Shown piece by piece: positions 43,821-51,383 of a DNA stretch of 64,000 bases. The notes under the pieces were generated by a model. The model was not told where the DNA came from, ran no database searches, and saw only the letters and a list, made by a program, of their open reading frames with translations. Made by a program: the position numbers and the translations under genes. The stretch is from JBAXAM01 sp037142515 (GTDB lineage Bacteria > Pseudomonadota > Gammaproteobacteria > UBA9339). The stretch lies in the NCBI GenBank assembly GCA_037142515.1, contig JBAXAM010000001.1, positions 1 through 64,000 of the forward strand, given 5' to 3'. The first letter of the stretch is position 1. Each line of letters opens with the position of its first letter.

Positions 43821-44945
43821 TTAAGAACCTGTTCTAATATAACCACCCGCTACTGACTTAACGAACCCATATAATTCTAGCTCCAACAACACCGTACTGA
43901 TTTGCTGCACCGGCCAACCAGCTCTCACTACTAAAACATCAACTGTCGTTATTTCAAACCCTATACAATCTAACAGCTTCCTATGTTCCCGATCAAGTTT
44001 ATTTTTTTCTTGAGAATTTTTTGCACCTAAAGTTTTCGGTTGTAATAGCCCAGCAAACCCCTTTAATTCCTCTAAAATATCATTTGGCTGCTCAACTAGT
44101 TTTGCGCCTTGGCGAATTAAATGGTGGCACCCACGAGCCAAAGGATTGTAGATCGAACCGGGAATAGCAAATACTTCTCGACCCTGTTCATTAGCTAATC
44201 TAGCTGTAATCAGCGAACCACTGCGCATTGTTGCTTCTACTACTAGGGTACCCATACTTAAGCCGCTAATAATACGATTACGCAACGGAAAATGCCAAAT
44301 AGCGCCTTTAGCCTCCAAAGGAAACTCAGATAATAAAACTCCGCCACTATCAAGTATTTTTTGTGCTAAACTGGCATGATAGGCAGGATAGATTTGGTTT
44401 AATCCAGTTCCCATTACAGCGCTAGTTTTACCAGCTTCAGAAACCGCTCCTTTGTGGCTAGCAGCGTCAATACCCGTAGCAAAACCACTAGCAATAACCA
44501 ATCCCACCTGAGCTAATTCTTTAGCAAAAACAAACGCCGTCTCCAAACCAACTGGCGTCGGATTTCTACTACCAACAATTGCAATTTGCGGTAATTTTAA
44601 TAATTGCAAATCACCGCAAACAAAAAGCAATAATGGCGGATTGGGTATCTCTTTTAATAACGGCGGATAATCTGTATCTTTTATGGTAATAATATGATTA
44701 CCTGTTTTTTGGGCCCAATGTAAATCTCTCTCCACCAAGTGCCAATTTAGATTATTTAATTTGTTTACTTCTTTTACTGGAAACCCGAGTTTTATTAAAT
44801 CGCTTGACGACGCTGCCAATATATCTGCAATGCTTGGAAACACCTCAAAAAGCTTGGGCCCGAAACCAAAGGTCAGATTAGTCGTCTCAAGCAGCGCAAG
44901 CAAACAGTGCAATTCTGCTGTTTTAAAATCTTTTTTATGTTGCAT
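43821..44945 (-). CDS. dprA: DNA-processing protein DprA (Smf)
   Basis: DprA loads RecA on incoming single-stranded DNA during natural transformation. The 374-residue protein has an N-terminal helical (SAM-like) domain and the Rossmann core with AIVGSRNPTPVGLE and VIASGFATGIDAASHKGA. TSAVMGTGLNQIYPA and EVFAIPGSIYNPLARG follow, and a C-terminal winged-helix domain completes the protein. All family motifs are intact, which suggests retained DNA uptake or recombination functions. It diverges from def with 51 bases between. Confidence 0.97.
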   Translation of the reverse strand: MQHKKDFKTAELHCLLALLETTNLTFGFGPKLFEVFPSIADILAASSSDLIKLGFPVKEVNKLNNLNWHLVERDLHWAQKTGNHIITIKDTDYPPLLKEIPNPPLLLFVCGDLQLLKLPQIAIVGSRNPTPVGLETAFVFAKELAQVGLVIASGFATGIDAASHKGAVSEAGKTSAVMGTGLNQIYPAYHASLAQKILDSGGVLLSEFPLEAKGAIWHFPLRNRIISGLSMGTLVVEATMRSGSLITARLANEQGREVFAIPGSIYNPLARGCHHLIRQGAKLVEQPNDILEELKGFAGLLQPKTLGAKNSQEKNKLDREHRKLLDCIGFEITTVDVLVVRAGWPVQQISTVLLELELYGFVKSVAGGYIRTGS

Positions 44946-44951
44946 TGTGTA

Positions 44952-44960
44952 TGATATAAT
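44952..44960 (+). promoter_or_regulatory. extended -10 promoter element for def
   Basis: TGATATAAT is a perfect -10 hexamer (44955-44960) with the extended TGn motif, 36 bases upstream of the def ATG. No good -35 hexamer is visible, as is common for extended -10 promoters. Confidence 0.5.
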
Positions 44961-44996
44961 TTTTATTATTAATTAATCAAAAGAGCAATAAACTCT

Positions 44997-45512
44997 ATGT
45001 CAATTTTACAAATCCTACAATACCCGGATTTACGCTTGCGTCGTAAAAGCCACAAAGTAACTGCTGTTAACTCTGCCAAAATAAAAAAAATCGTAAAAAA
45101 CATGCTCGAAACTTTAGCTAACACTAAAAACTGCGCAGCATTGGCAGCAACTCAATTAGATATTAAGCAGCCGCCAAGCATTGTCGTAATTAATTCTGTG
45201 GACGGCGACGATAATGTGCTTTGTTTAATAAACCCACAAATCACTGCACAAGAAGGACATGACGTTGCCGAAGAAGGCTGCATGTCAGTTTTCCCAGAAG
45301 ACATTCGCGCCGAAATTAAACGCGCAATCAATATTAAAGTTAAAGCTCTTAACACCCATGGCGATAAAGTTGAGTTTGCTGCAGACGGCCATCTTGCACG
45401 CTGCATTCAACATGAATGTGACCATTTAAGTGGAATTCTTTATATCGATCATCTATCAAAATTAAAGCGCGCATTCCTAGAAAAAAAGATGAAAAAGCTG
45501 GGCCAGCATTAA
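44997..45512 (+). CDS. def: peptide deformylase
   Basis: Def removes the formyl group from the N-terminal Met of new proteins. The 171-residue protein shows the three motifs of the family. These are motif 1 (AALAATQLDIKQ, where the usual GLAAxQxG is relaxed), motif 2 EEGCMSVFP (Cys metal ligand) and motif 3 CIQHECDHLSGILY (HExxH). Motif 1 lacks the usual initial Gly and final Gly, a variation to note. It opens a def-cupin-fmt run with 20 and 0 base gaps. Confidence 0.96.
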   Translation: MSILQILQYPDLRLRRKSHKVTAVNSAKIKKIVKNMLETLANTKNCAALAATQLDIKQPPSIVVINSVDGDDNVLCLINPQITAQEGHDVAEEGCMSVFPEDIRAEIKRAINIKVKALNTHGDKVEFAADGHLARCIQHECDHLSGILYIDHLSKLKRAFLEKKMKKLGQH

Positions 45513-45532
45513 AAATCAATAGAGAGAAAAAC

Positions 45533-45889
45533 ATGATTAATGAAATCGGTAAAATATACACTCGCCCGTGGGGAACCTACCAAACACTTGCGCTGGCAGA
45601 AAATTACCAAATAAAAATTATTACGGTTAATCCTAGTGGCCGCTTATCGCTCCAAAAACACTCTAAGCGCTCTGAACACTGGGTAGTTATTGCTGGCAGT
45701 CCAACAATAACTGTTAATGAAACAATAAAAGCTTATCAAGTTAACGACCATGTATTTATTCCAATTGGCGCTGCTCATCGCATGGAAAACCTTACTACTG
45801 CACCAGCAATGATTGCAGAAATACAAATTGGATTTTACTTGGGAGAGGACGATATAATTAGACTAGATGATGTTTATGGAAGAGCTTAA
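45533..45889 (+). CDS. stand-alone cupin of the type II mannose-6-phosphate isomerase family
   Basis: The 118-residue protein matches the C-terminal domain of bifunctional mannose-6-phosphate isomerase / GDP-mannose pyrophosphorylase proteins. It shows RPWGTYQTL, the metal-binding SLQKHSKRSEHWVVIAG, HVFIPIGAAHRMEN and IQIGFYLGEDDIIRLDD(V)YGR. Isomerization of mannose-6-phosphate is the likely activity, although the pyrophosphorylase half is absent. It sits directly between def and fmt, abutting fmt without gap, which is unusual. AGAGAG precedes the ATG. Confidence 0.9.
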   Translation: MINEIGKIYTRPWGTYQTLALAENYQIKIITVNPSGRLSLQKHSKRSEHWVVIAGSPTITVNETIKAYQVNDHVFIPIGAAHRMENLTTAPAMIAEIQIGFYLGEDDIIRLDDVYGRA

Positions 45890-46837
45890 ATGAAAATAAT
45901 TTTTGCGGGCACTGCAGAGTTTGCCTTGCCTGCTTTAGCAACCTTATTAAATTCGCCTCACAAAATCTGCGCAATTTACACGCAACCAGATCGCCCCGCG
46001 GGAAGGGGACAAAAAATAACGGCAAGCCCGATAAAAAAATTCTCTCTCACCCACAATTTACCCGTATATCAACCAACAACATTAAAAGACGCAATTGCAC
46101 AAAAGCAATTACAGGATTTATCAGCTGATATTTTAATTAATGTTGCATATGGCATGATTTTGCCAGAAGCAGTACTCAACAGTTTCAAATTTGGCTGCGT
46201 AAACATTCACCCATCTCTGCTGCCTCGCTGGCGTGGTGCCGCACCAATCCAAAGAGCCATTGAAGCTTGCGATCAAACAACTGGCGTAACAATCATGCGA
46301 ATGGATATGGGGCTTGATACTGGGGGCATCTATAAACAAGAAATTCTACCGATAGAGCACATCGATACTACAGCAACATTATTTACTAAAACCGCCAAGC
46401 TGGGCGCAAAGTTATTGCTTGAAGTTCTAACAGAAATTGAAACTGGAACAGCAAAAATCACAACACAAAATAATGAACAAACAACTTATGCAAAAAAACT
46501 TACCAAAGAAGAAGGTAAAATTGATTGGCATAAAAGCGCTCAAGAACTAGACTGCAAAATTCGAGCGCTCAATCCCTGGCCCGTTGCTTATAGCGAAATC
46601 AATGGTAAAAATATTCGTATTTGGCAAGCAGAAGTACTGAACAACACTTCGCAAAAAATAAATTCTGCTCCAGGAATGATTAATCAAGCAAACAAAAATG
46701 GAATTGATATTACAACTGGAAAAGGAATATTACGCCTATTGAAAATTCAACTCCCTGGCGGCAAACCGCTATCAGCAGGAGACGTTCTCAATGCCAACCA
46801 ACAAGCTTTCGCAGTAGGGGAAAAATTATTTTCTTAA
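45890..46837 (+). CDS. fmt: methionyl-tRNA formyltransferase
   Basis: Fmt formylates Met-tRNA-fMet using 10-formyl-tetrahydrofolate. The 315-residue protein shows the start IIFAGTAEFALPAL, the catalytic loop VNIHPSLLPRWRGAAPIQRAI, MRMDMGLDTGGI, and a C-terminal OB-like domain (ALNPWPVAYSEING). Length is typical. It starts one base after the cupin stop, so translation may be coupled. Its substrate tRNA is encoded at 7782-7858 of the window. Confidence 0.98.
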   Translation: MKIIFAGTAEFALPALATLLNSPHKICAIYTQPDRPAGRGQKITASPIKKFSLTHNLPVYQPTTLKDAIAQKQLQDLSADILINVAYGMILPEAVLNSFKFGCVNIHPSLLPRWRGAAPIQRAIEACDQTTGVTIMRMDMGLDTGGIYKQEILPIEHIDTTATLFTKTAKLGAKLLLEVLTEIETGTAKITTQNNEQTTYAKKLTKEEGKIDWHKSAQELDCKIRALNPWPVAYSEINGKNIRIWQAEVLNNTSQKINSAPGMINQANKNGIDITTGKGILRLLKIQLPGGKPLSAGDVLNANQQAFAVGEKLFS

Positions 46838-46842
46838 AATCA

Positions 46843-48273
46843 TTACATCCCCACCAAAAGCGCGCAAATATTATCCTGTAGTTGCCTATACTTTTGATGA
46901 TTATTTAAAAAAGAATTGATGGTTATTGCAAATGCTACATTTCCCTGACTTGCTGTTCTAATATAGCCGACAAGCGATGAAACACCTTCCATATTTCCTG
47001 TTTTAGCATAGACCCGCCCTTTTAGGTTAGACATGTGATATCTTAAGGTTCCATCAGCACCAGCTACCGATAAAGAATTAGTAAAAGCATGATTAATTTT
47101 TTCGTCGTGATAAGCATAGCGTAGCACTGCCACTAATTGTGCTGGCGAAACCAGATTGTAACGTGACAATCCCGAACCATCCACAATCCGCATTTTTTTG
47201 AAATCAATATTAACTTTTGGCGTGAGAATATTCACAACTGCTTTTTCGCCACTTTGCCAAGTTCCCGGCTTATGAAAAAAGCCATGTCCTAATTTTTTGT
47301 AGATTGCATCAGCAATTAAGTTATCTGATTTTTTCATCATGGTTTTTAATAATGCGGCTAAGGACTCGGATTTGTGTGCGGCCAAAACATATAATGGTTT
47401 GTCAACTGGCGCGCTTTGAAATTTAATTTCTCCCAAAAAACTAATATTATTAACGCGCAGCTGCTCAAGAATTATGTTTTTGGCATATAAGCGCACATTG
47501 CGAACTGCAATGAGCAAATCTTGCTTGGTATCTGGCGCCATACAACCAGTAAGCGAATAAAAATTGTTGTGGGTAGCATGTAAGTTAAGCGGGCAATCAT
47601 TGTCTTTGGGATTTTTTGAAGCAACTTGATTTGTTATCGATATAAACTTTTCATGATAATCATAAGATAAAACCGTAGGTTGGTTGGGTGTTGATGTTGC
47701 GGTTAATCGCATGGGCAAACAATTTTTATCTATATTGATTGCACTTGTTGGGGCAGCATAACAAAAATTGCGCTCATCCCACATCCAACCAGGCCCAGAA
47801 AACTCTTGATCAAAAACTGTATCGTCTATGTAAATATTACCACTAATAGTATGAACACCAAACTGAGCAATCGTTGCCACTAGATTAGCAATATCTTGCA
47901 TAGTTAAAGATGGGTCGCCATCAAAATAGAAATAAAGATCATCCTTTAAAAGACCTTCATTTACGATTACATCTTTTGCTAATATTTTAGTTTGAAAATA
48001 ATAATTAGGACCCAAAAAAGCAAGCGCAGCAGCGGCAGGAAAAACTTTCAGTACACTTGCCGGCACAAATAATTGATTAGCATTTTTTTGATAAAGAATT
48101 TTTCCAGTGGTTAGCGATTGCACCATAATGCCAGCATTAATATTTGGATCGAAGTGTTGCAAAAGCTTGTTGATTTTTGCTTGGGTTTGTTCTAAAGAGG
48201 CATAAGCCAAAATAGGATTGGCAATAAGCAGCAGCAAATAAATTATAGTTATTTTTAGAATTTTCCTACTCAT
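46843..48273 (-). CDS. dacB: D-alanyl-D-alanine carboxypeptidase/endopeptidase (PBP4)
   Basis: PBP4 trims and opens peptidoglycan cross-links in the periplasm. The 476-residue protein has a signal peptide (about 1-26). Motifs are SVLK in VPASVLKVFPAA (SxxK, about 77), SDN in KKSDNLIADAIYKKLG, and KTG in VYAKTGNMEGVSSLVGY. A large insert between the SxxK and SxN motifs is typical of class C PBPs. It is convergent with fmt, with 5 bases between the stop codons. Confidence 0.97.
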   Translation of the reverse strand: MSRKILKITIIYLLLLIANPILAYASLEQTQAKINKLLQHFDPNINAGIMVQSLTTGKILYQKNANQLFVPASVLKVFPAAAALAFLGPNYYFQTKILAKDVIVNEGLLKDDLYFYFDGDPSLTMQDIANLVATIAQFGVHTISGNIYIDDTVFDQEFSGPGWMWDERNFCYAAPTSAINIDKNCLPMRLTATSTPNQPTVLSYDYHEKFISITNQVASKNPKDNDCPLNLHATHNNFYSLTGCMAPDTKQDLLIAVRNVRLYAKNIILEQLRVNNISFLGEIKFQSAPVDKPLYVLAAHKSESLAALLKTMMKKSDNLIADAIYKKLGHGFFHKPGTWQSGEKAVVNILTPKVNIDFKKMRIVDGSGLSRYNLVSPAQLVAVLRYAYHDEKINHAFTNSLSVAGADGTLRYHMSNLKGRVYAKTGNMEGVSSLVGYIRTASQGNVAFAITINSFLNNHQKYRQLQDNICALLVGM

Positions 48274-48433
48274 TAAAAAATTCCCCGATAATAAAATGAC
48301 TCATAGTAGCACGTAGATAACTTTCTTTAAATTATAAAGCTTAACTCAATTTTTCTTGATTTTTATATTTTTTTCGATTATCGTAGCGCGTTTTTTTGAT
48401 CAATAACAATAATAAAAAATAGGAGAAAGCATC

Positions 48434-48730
48434 ATGAAGAATAGTATTGTTAAATTAAGTCAAAAAGAGATTTCCATTATCTCTGGCGGAGCCGATACAA
48501 ACACTACACAGGGCAATTTCTTACAAAGAATGTGGCAAGGTCTCTGTGAATATAAAGGCACAGCAGCGTTAACTGCGTTCATTATCACTGCGATCCCCTT
48601 AATAATTGGCCACGAAAAAAGCAAGATAAATACAAAAAAATTGGAAGATAGAAACCTCCAAAATGCTATATTCGATTCTCTGCAAGACAAAAAACCTTAT
48701 ATGGCGGAAGGATCTCTAGAAAACGAATAA
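48434..48730 (+). CDS. small membrane protein with a double-glycine (microcin-type) leader
   Basis: The 98-residue product starts with a leader ending in KEISIISGGAD (about residues 11-21), the same cleavage region as in the gene at 74-364. After the Gly-Gly the mature part would be about 78 residues. It has one hydrophobic segment (TAALTAFIITAIPLIIGH) followed by a charged C-terminus, a layout seen in pore-forming bacteriocins and colicin V-like microcins. AGGAG lies 7 bases before the ATG. A hairpin follows at 48751-48790. No exporter or immunity gene is near, so the function is not established. Confidence 0.75.
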   Translation: MKNSIVKLSQKEISIISGGADTNTTQGNFLQRMWQGLCEYKGTAALTAFIITAIPLIIGHEKSKINTKKLEDRNLQNAIFDSLQDKKPYMAEGSLENE

Positions 48731-48750
48731 TTGTCAAAGTAGATTTGTAT

Positions 48751-48790
48751 ATCAGAGCGTGCTAATGAATATTCTTCAGCGCGCTCTGAT
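48751..48790 (+). terminator. hairpin terminator after the double-glycine-leader gene
   Basis: ATCAGAGCGTGCT (48751-48763) pairs with AGCGCGCTCTGAT (48778-48790), a 13-bp stem with one G-T pair and a 14-base loop. A short T-rich stretch follows. It isolates the small gene from the rpsP operon. Confidence 0.6.
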
Positions 48791-48843
48791 TTGTTTCGAA
48801 AATAACGATATTATTTAATTGGTTAGCAATTTCGTTTTTGTAC

Positions 48844-48872
48844 TTTGCAAACTAAAATTTTTCGCGTACAAT
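48844..48872 (+). promoter_or_regulatory. predicted promoter of rpsP-rimM-trmD-rplS
   Basis: TTTGCA (48844-48849, four of six to the -35 consensus) and TACAAT (48867-48872, five of six to the -10) are separated by 17 bases. The rpsP start codon is 38 bases further on. Confidence 0.5.
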
Positions 48873-48909
48873 CGTCCGCCTGATAAAACAGAAAGAGGTA
48901 TAAATTCCG

Positions 48910-49278
48910 ATGGTAGTAATTCGCTTATCTCGAGGTGGTACTAATAAACGACCGTTTTATACTGTGGTTGCTGCGGATCGTCGCGCATCGCGTGATGGTT
49001 GTTATCTTGAACGCTTGGGTTACTTTAACCCAATTGCAACTGGCGGCGAAAAGCGCCTTGAGCTTAATCAGGAGCGTATTACTTATTGGGTAAACCAAGG
49101 AGCGCAGCCTTCTGAGAGAGTAGCGCATCTTTTGTGCGAGCTAACCAAACCTGAGCTTCTTGAAAAAAGAAAAGCGAAGAGTGCTGCACGTAAAACACGC
49201 GTAAAAGAAAAGACTAAAGCTGCTGCGGCAGCGACAGCTGAGACCAAAGAAGAAGCGGCTCCTGTAGAAGCCAAGTAA
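48910..49278 (+). CDS. rpsP: 30S ribosomal protein S16 with a long Lys/Ala/Glu tail
   Basis: S16 is an early-binding protein of the 30S body. The first 80 residues fit the family (MVVIRLSRGGTNKRPFYTVV, LERLGYFNP, RITYWVNQGAQPSERVAHLL). The remaining 40 are a low-complexity Lys/Ala/Glu tail (TRVKEKTKAAAAATAETKEE). The usual length is about 82, so this 122-residue form is extended, as in several other bacterial groups. AGAGGT precedes the ATG by 10 bases. First gene of the conserved rpsP operon. Confidence 0.97.
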   Translation: MVVIRLSRGGTNKRPFYTVVAADRRASRDGCYLERLGYFNPIATGGEKRLELNQERITYWVNQGAQPSERVAHLLCELTKPELLEKRKAKSAARKTRVKEKTKAAAAATAETKEEAAPVEAK

Positions 49279-49292
49279 TTCCCCGTCCAAAT

Positions 49293-49790
49293 ATGCCTAA
49301 CCCCATAATTGTCGGCAGTTTCGGAAAAACTTTTGGTGTTTGGGGTTGGATTAAGATTAACTCATTCACTAGCCCGAAAAGAAATATTATTGATATTGAA
49401 CCTTGGTTAATTCAAAAAAACAGCTGTTGGGAAGAAATTTGCATCGAAGCTAGCCGTGAACATTCTAACAATATCATTGTAAAGCTACCAAATTGCAACT
49501 CTCCAGAAGAAGCGCAAAACTTTACTAATATCAAAATCGCCATCTGGCAAAAACAACTGCCAAAATTACAAGCCGATGAATATTATTGGGTAGATATTAT
49601 TGGCTTAAAAGTGATTAATTTACAAAATGTTGAGCTTGGGGTAGTACAAGACTTGATGGCAACTGGAGCAAATGATGTATTAATTGTAACTGGAGATCGC
49701 AAGCGTCTGATTCCTTATATTTCAAATATAATTATTAACGTTGATTTGGCAAAAAAAACTATTCAAGTAGACTGGGAGCAGGATTTTTAG
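49293..49790 (+). CDS. rimM: 16S rRNA processing protein RimM
   Basis: RimM assists assembly of the 30S head near S13 and S19. The 165-residue protein has the N-terminal RimM domain (IVGSFGKTFGVWGWIKINSF, the conserved G-x-hG-hhG-hh pattern) and a PRC-barrel C-terminal domain (EYYWVDIIGLKVIN, LIPYISNIIINVDL). Length is typical. It begins 14 bases after rpsP and abuts trmD without gap. Confidence 0.96.
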   Translation: MPNPIIVGSFGKTFGVWGWIKINSFTSPKRNIIDIEPWLIQKNSCWEEICIEASREHSNNIIVKLPNCNSPEEAQNFTNIKIAIWQKQLPKLQADEYYWVDIIGLKVINLQNVELGVVQDLMATGANDVLIVTGDRKRLIPYISNIIINVDLAKKTIQVDWEQDF

Positions 49791-50525
49791 ATGCGATTTG
49801 ATATTATCACGCTTTTCCCACAAATGTTCACTGCACTTGATTGCGGTATAGTTGGCCGCGCTAAAGAAAATGGGTTAATTACACTTGATTGCTGGAATCC
49901 ACGTGATTATACCAAAGATAAATATCACAAAGTTGATGATAGCCCATATGGCGGTGGTCCAGGCATGGTAATGTTGTTTGGGCCTTTGCAAGCAGCACTT
50001 CAAGCTGCGCGCCTAGCCCATAGCACCACCCATCTAGTAATTTACTTGACGCCACAAGGAAAATTATTAGATCAAAAGCTAGCAACTGAGCTTACTACAC
50101 AAAAACATTTGATTTTGCTAGCTGGTCGTTATGAAGGGGTTGATGAGCGCATAGTTAAAGCCGAAGTAGATACTGAAATTTCAATTGGCGATTATGTTTT
50201 AAGCGGTGGGGAACTAGCTGCTATGGTGGTAATTGACGCCATTACGCGACAACTTCCTGGAGCGCTTGGAGATGCAGATTCAGCCAAACAAGATTCTTTT
50301 TCTTATGGCTTACTTGACTATCCGCACTATACCAAACCGGAATTCATTGCAAATACAGGCGTTCCCAAGGTGCTACTAAGTGGCGATCATGCAGCAATCG
50401 CTCGCTGGCGCCGAAAACAAGCTCTGGGACGAACTTGGCTGAGACGACCAGACTTATTAGCAAAAATCGAGTTGACAGCAGCTGACAGTATGTTATTAAA
50501 TGAATTTATTGAGGAAACAAAATAA
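49791..50525 (+). CDS. trmD: tRNA (guanine-37-N1)-methyltransferase TrmD
   Basis: TrmD methylates G37 next to the anticodon using SAM bound in a trefoil knot. The 244-residue protein shows DIITLFPQMF, VDDSPYGGGPGMVM, LLAGRYEGVDERI and ISIGDYVLSGGELAAM, followed by the C-terminal helical domain with GDHAAIARWRRKQALGRTW. All are diagnostic. It starts at the base after the rimM stop codon, so the pair is likely coupled. Confidence 0.98.
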   Translation: MRFDIITLFPQMFTALDCGIVGRAKENGLITLDCWNPRDYTKDKYHKVDDSPYGGGPGMVMLFGPLQAALQAARLAHSTTHLVIYLTPQGKLLDQKLATELTTQKHLILLAGRYEGVDERIVKAEVDTEISIGDYVLSGGELAAMVVIDAITRQLPGALGDADSAKQDSFSYGLLDYPHYTKPEFIANTGVPKVLLSGDHAAIARWRRKQALGRTWLRRPDLLAKIELTAADSMLLNEFIEETK

Positions 50526-50545
50526 CCATTATCCTGAGGTAGCTT

Positions 50546-50935
50546 ATGCATCACATAATAGAACAGCTTGAGAAAGAGCAAATAACTAACAAAAAAATAC
50601 CGAAATTTTGTGCTGGCGATACGGTTATTGTTAAAGTCAAAATTAAAGAGGGCGATCGCGAGCGTTTGCAAACCTATGAGGGTATTGTCATTGCCAAAAA
50701 AAATCGCGGCCTAAATTCCTCTTTCACCGTGCGTAAAATTTCTCATGACGAAGGAGTAGAACGCGTATTTCAAACCTATAGTCCACAAATTGAGAGTATT
50801 ACGCTTAAACGCTCTGGCGATGTACGCAAAGCCAAGCTTTATCATCTACGCGAACTTTCAGGCCGCAAGGCACGTATCCGTGAAAAGATAGTAAAAAAAG
50901 ATGAAAACGAAACAGCTGCGAGCACAACAGCATAA
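50546..50935 (+). CDS. rplS: 50S ribosomal protein L19
   Basis: L19 lies at the 30S-50S interface. The 129-residue protein shows FCAGDTVIVKVKIKEGDRER, QTYEGIVIAKKNRGLNSSFT, VRKISHDEGVERVFQTYSP and KAKLYHLRELSGRKARIREK, with a short tail beyond the usual 115 residues. The tail overlaps the start of ogt by 35 bases. Last ribosomal gene of the rpsP operon. Confidence 0.97.
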   Translation: MHHIIEQLEKEQITNKKIPKFCAGDTVIVKVKIKEGDRERLQTYEGIVIAKKNRGLNSSFTVRKISHDEGVERVFQTYSPQIESITLKRSGDVRKAKLYHLRELSGRKARIREKIVKKDENETAASTTA

Positions 50936-51383
50936 TTGCGCTATTGCTAGTCCTATAGGTAAGCTGGGCCTAACAATTGTTGGAAACAAGTTGACAAGGA
51001 TTCAGTTTTTGTCGCCCGGTGCGCAGTTGCTTGTTGCACAAGATTCTTTGACGTGTCAGATTGTTACTAAAATCAAAAAATATTTTTGTAACCCCAGATT
51101 ACAGTTCAAATTACCAATTCAAGCAATAGGTACGCCACTACAAAAAAAAATCTGGCATGCTATACAAAAAATCCCTTGTGGCAAAACCGTAACTTATAGC
51201 GAATTAGCACAAAAAATCGGCACTAGCCCTAGAGTAATTGGCAATGCCTGTCGACGCAATCCTATTCCAATAGTGATTCCTTGCCATCGCGTAGTTGCCA
51301 AAACAGGGCTTGGCGGATATTTTGGCAAAACCTGCAATGATTTTTTAAAAGTTAAAAAATGGATGTTGCAGCATGAGTATTAA
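50901..51383 (+). CDS. ogt: methylated-DNA-protein cysteine methyltransferase
   Basis: Ogt repairs O6-alkylguanine by moving the alkyl group to its active-site Cys. The 160-residue protein has a short N-terminal domain and the DNA-binding winged helix with KIPCGKTVTYSELAQKIG and RVIGNACRRNP (Arg finger). The acceptor motif IPCHRVVAKTG follows. It starts inside the rplS tail (35-base overlap) and itself overlaps hldE by 11 bases. No other Met precedes the domain, so the overlap seems real. Confidence 0.93.
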   Translation: MKTKQLRAQQHNCAIASPIGKLGLTIVGNKLTRIQFLSPGAQLLVAQDSLTCQIVTKIKKYFCNPRLQFKLPIQAIGTPLQKKIWHAIQKIPCGKTVTYSELAQKIGTSPRVIGNACRRNPIPIVIPCHRVVAKTGLGGYFGKTCNDFLKVKKWMLQHEY

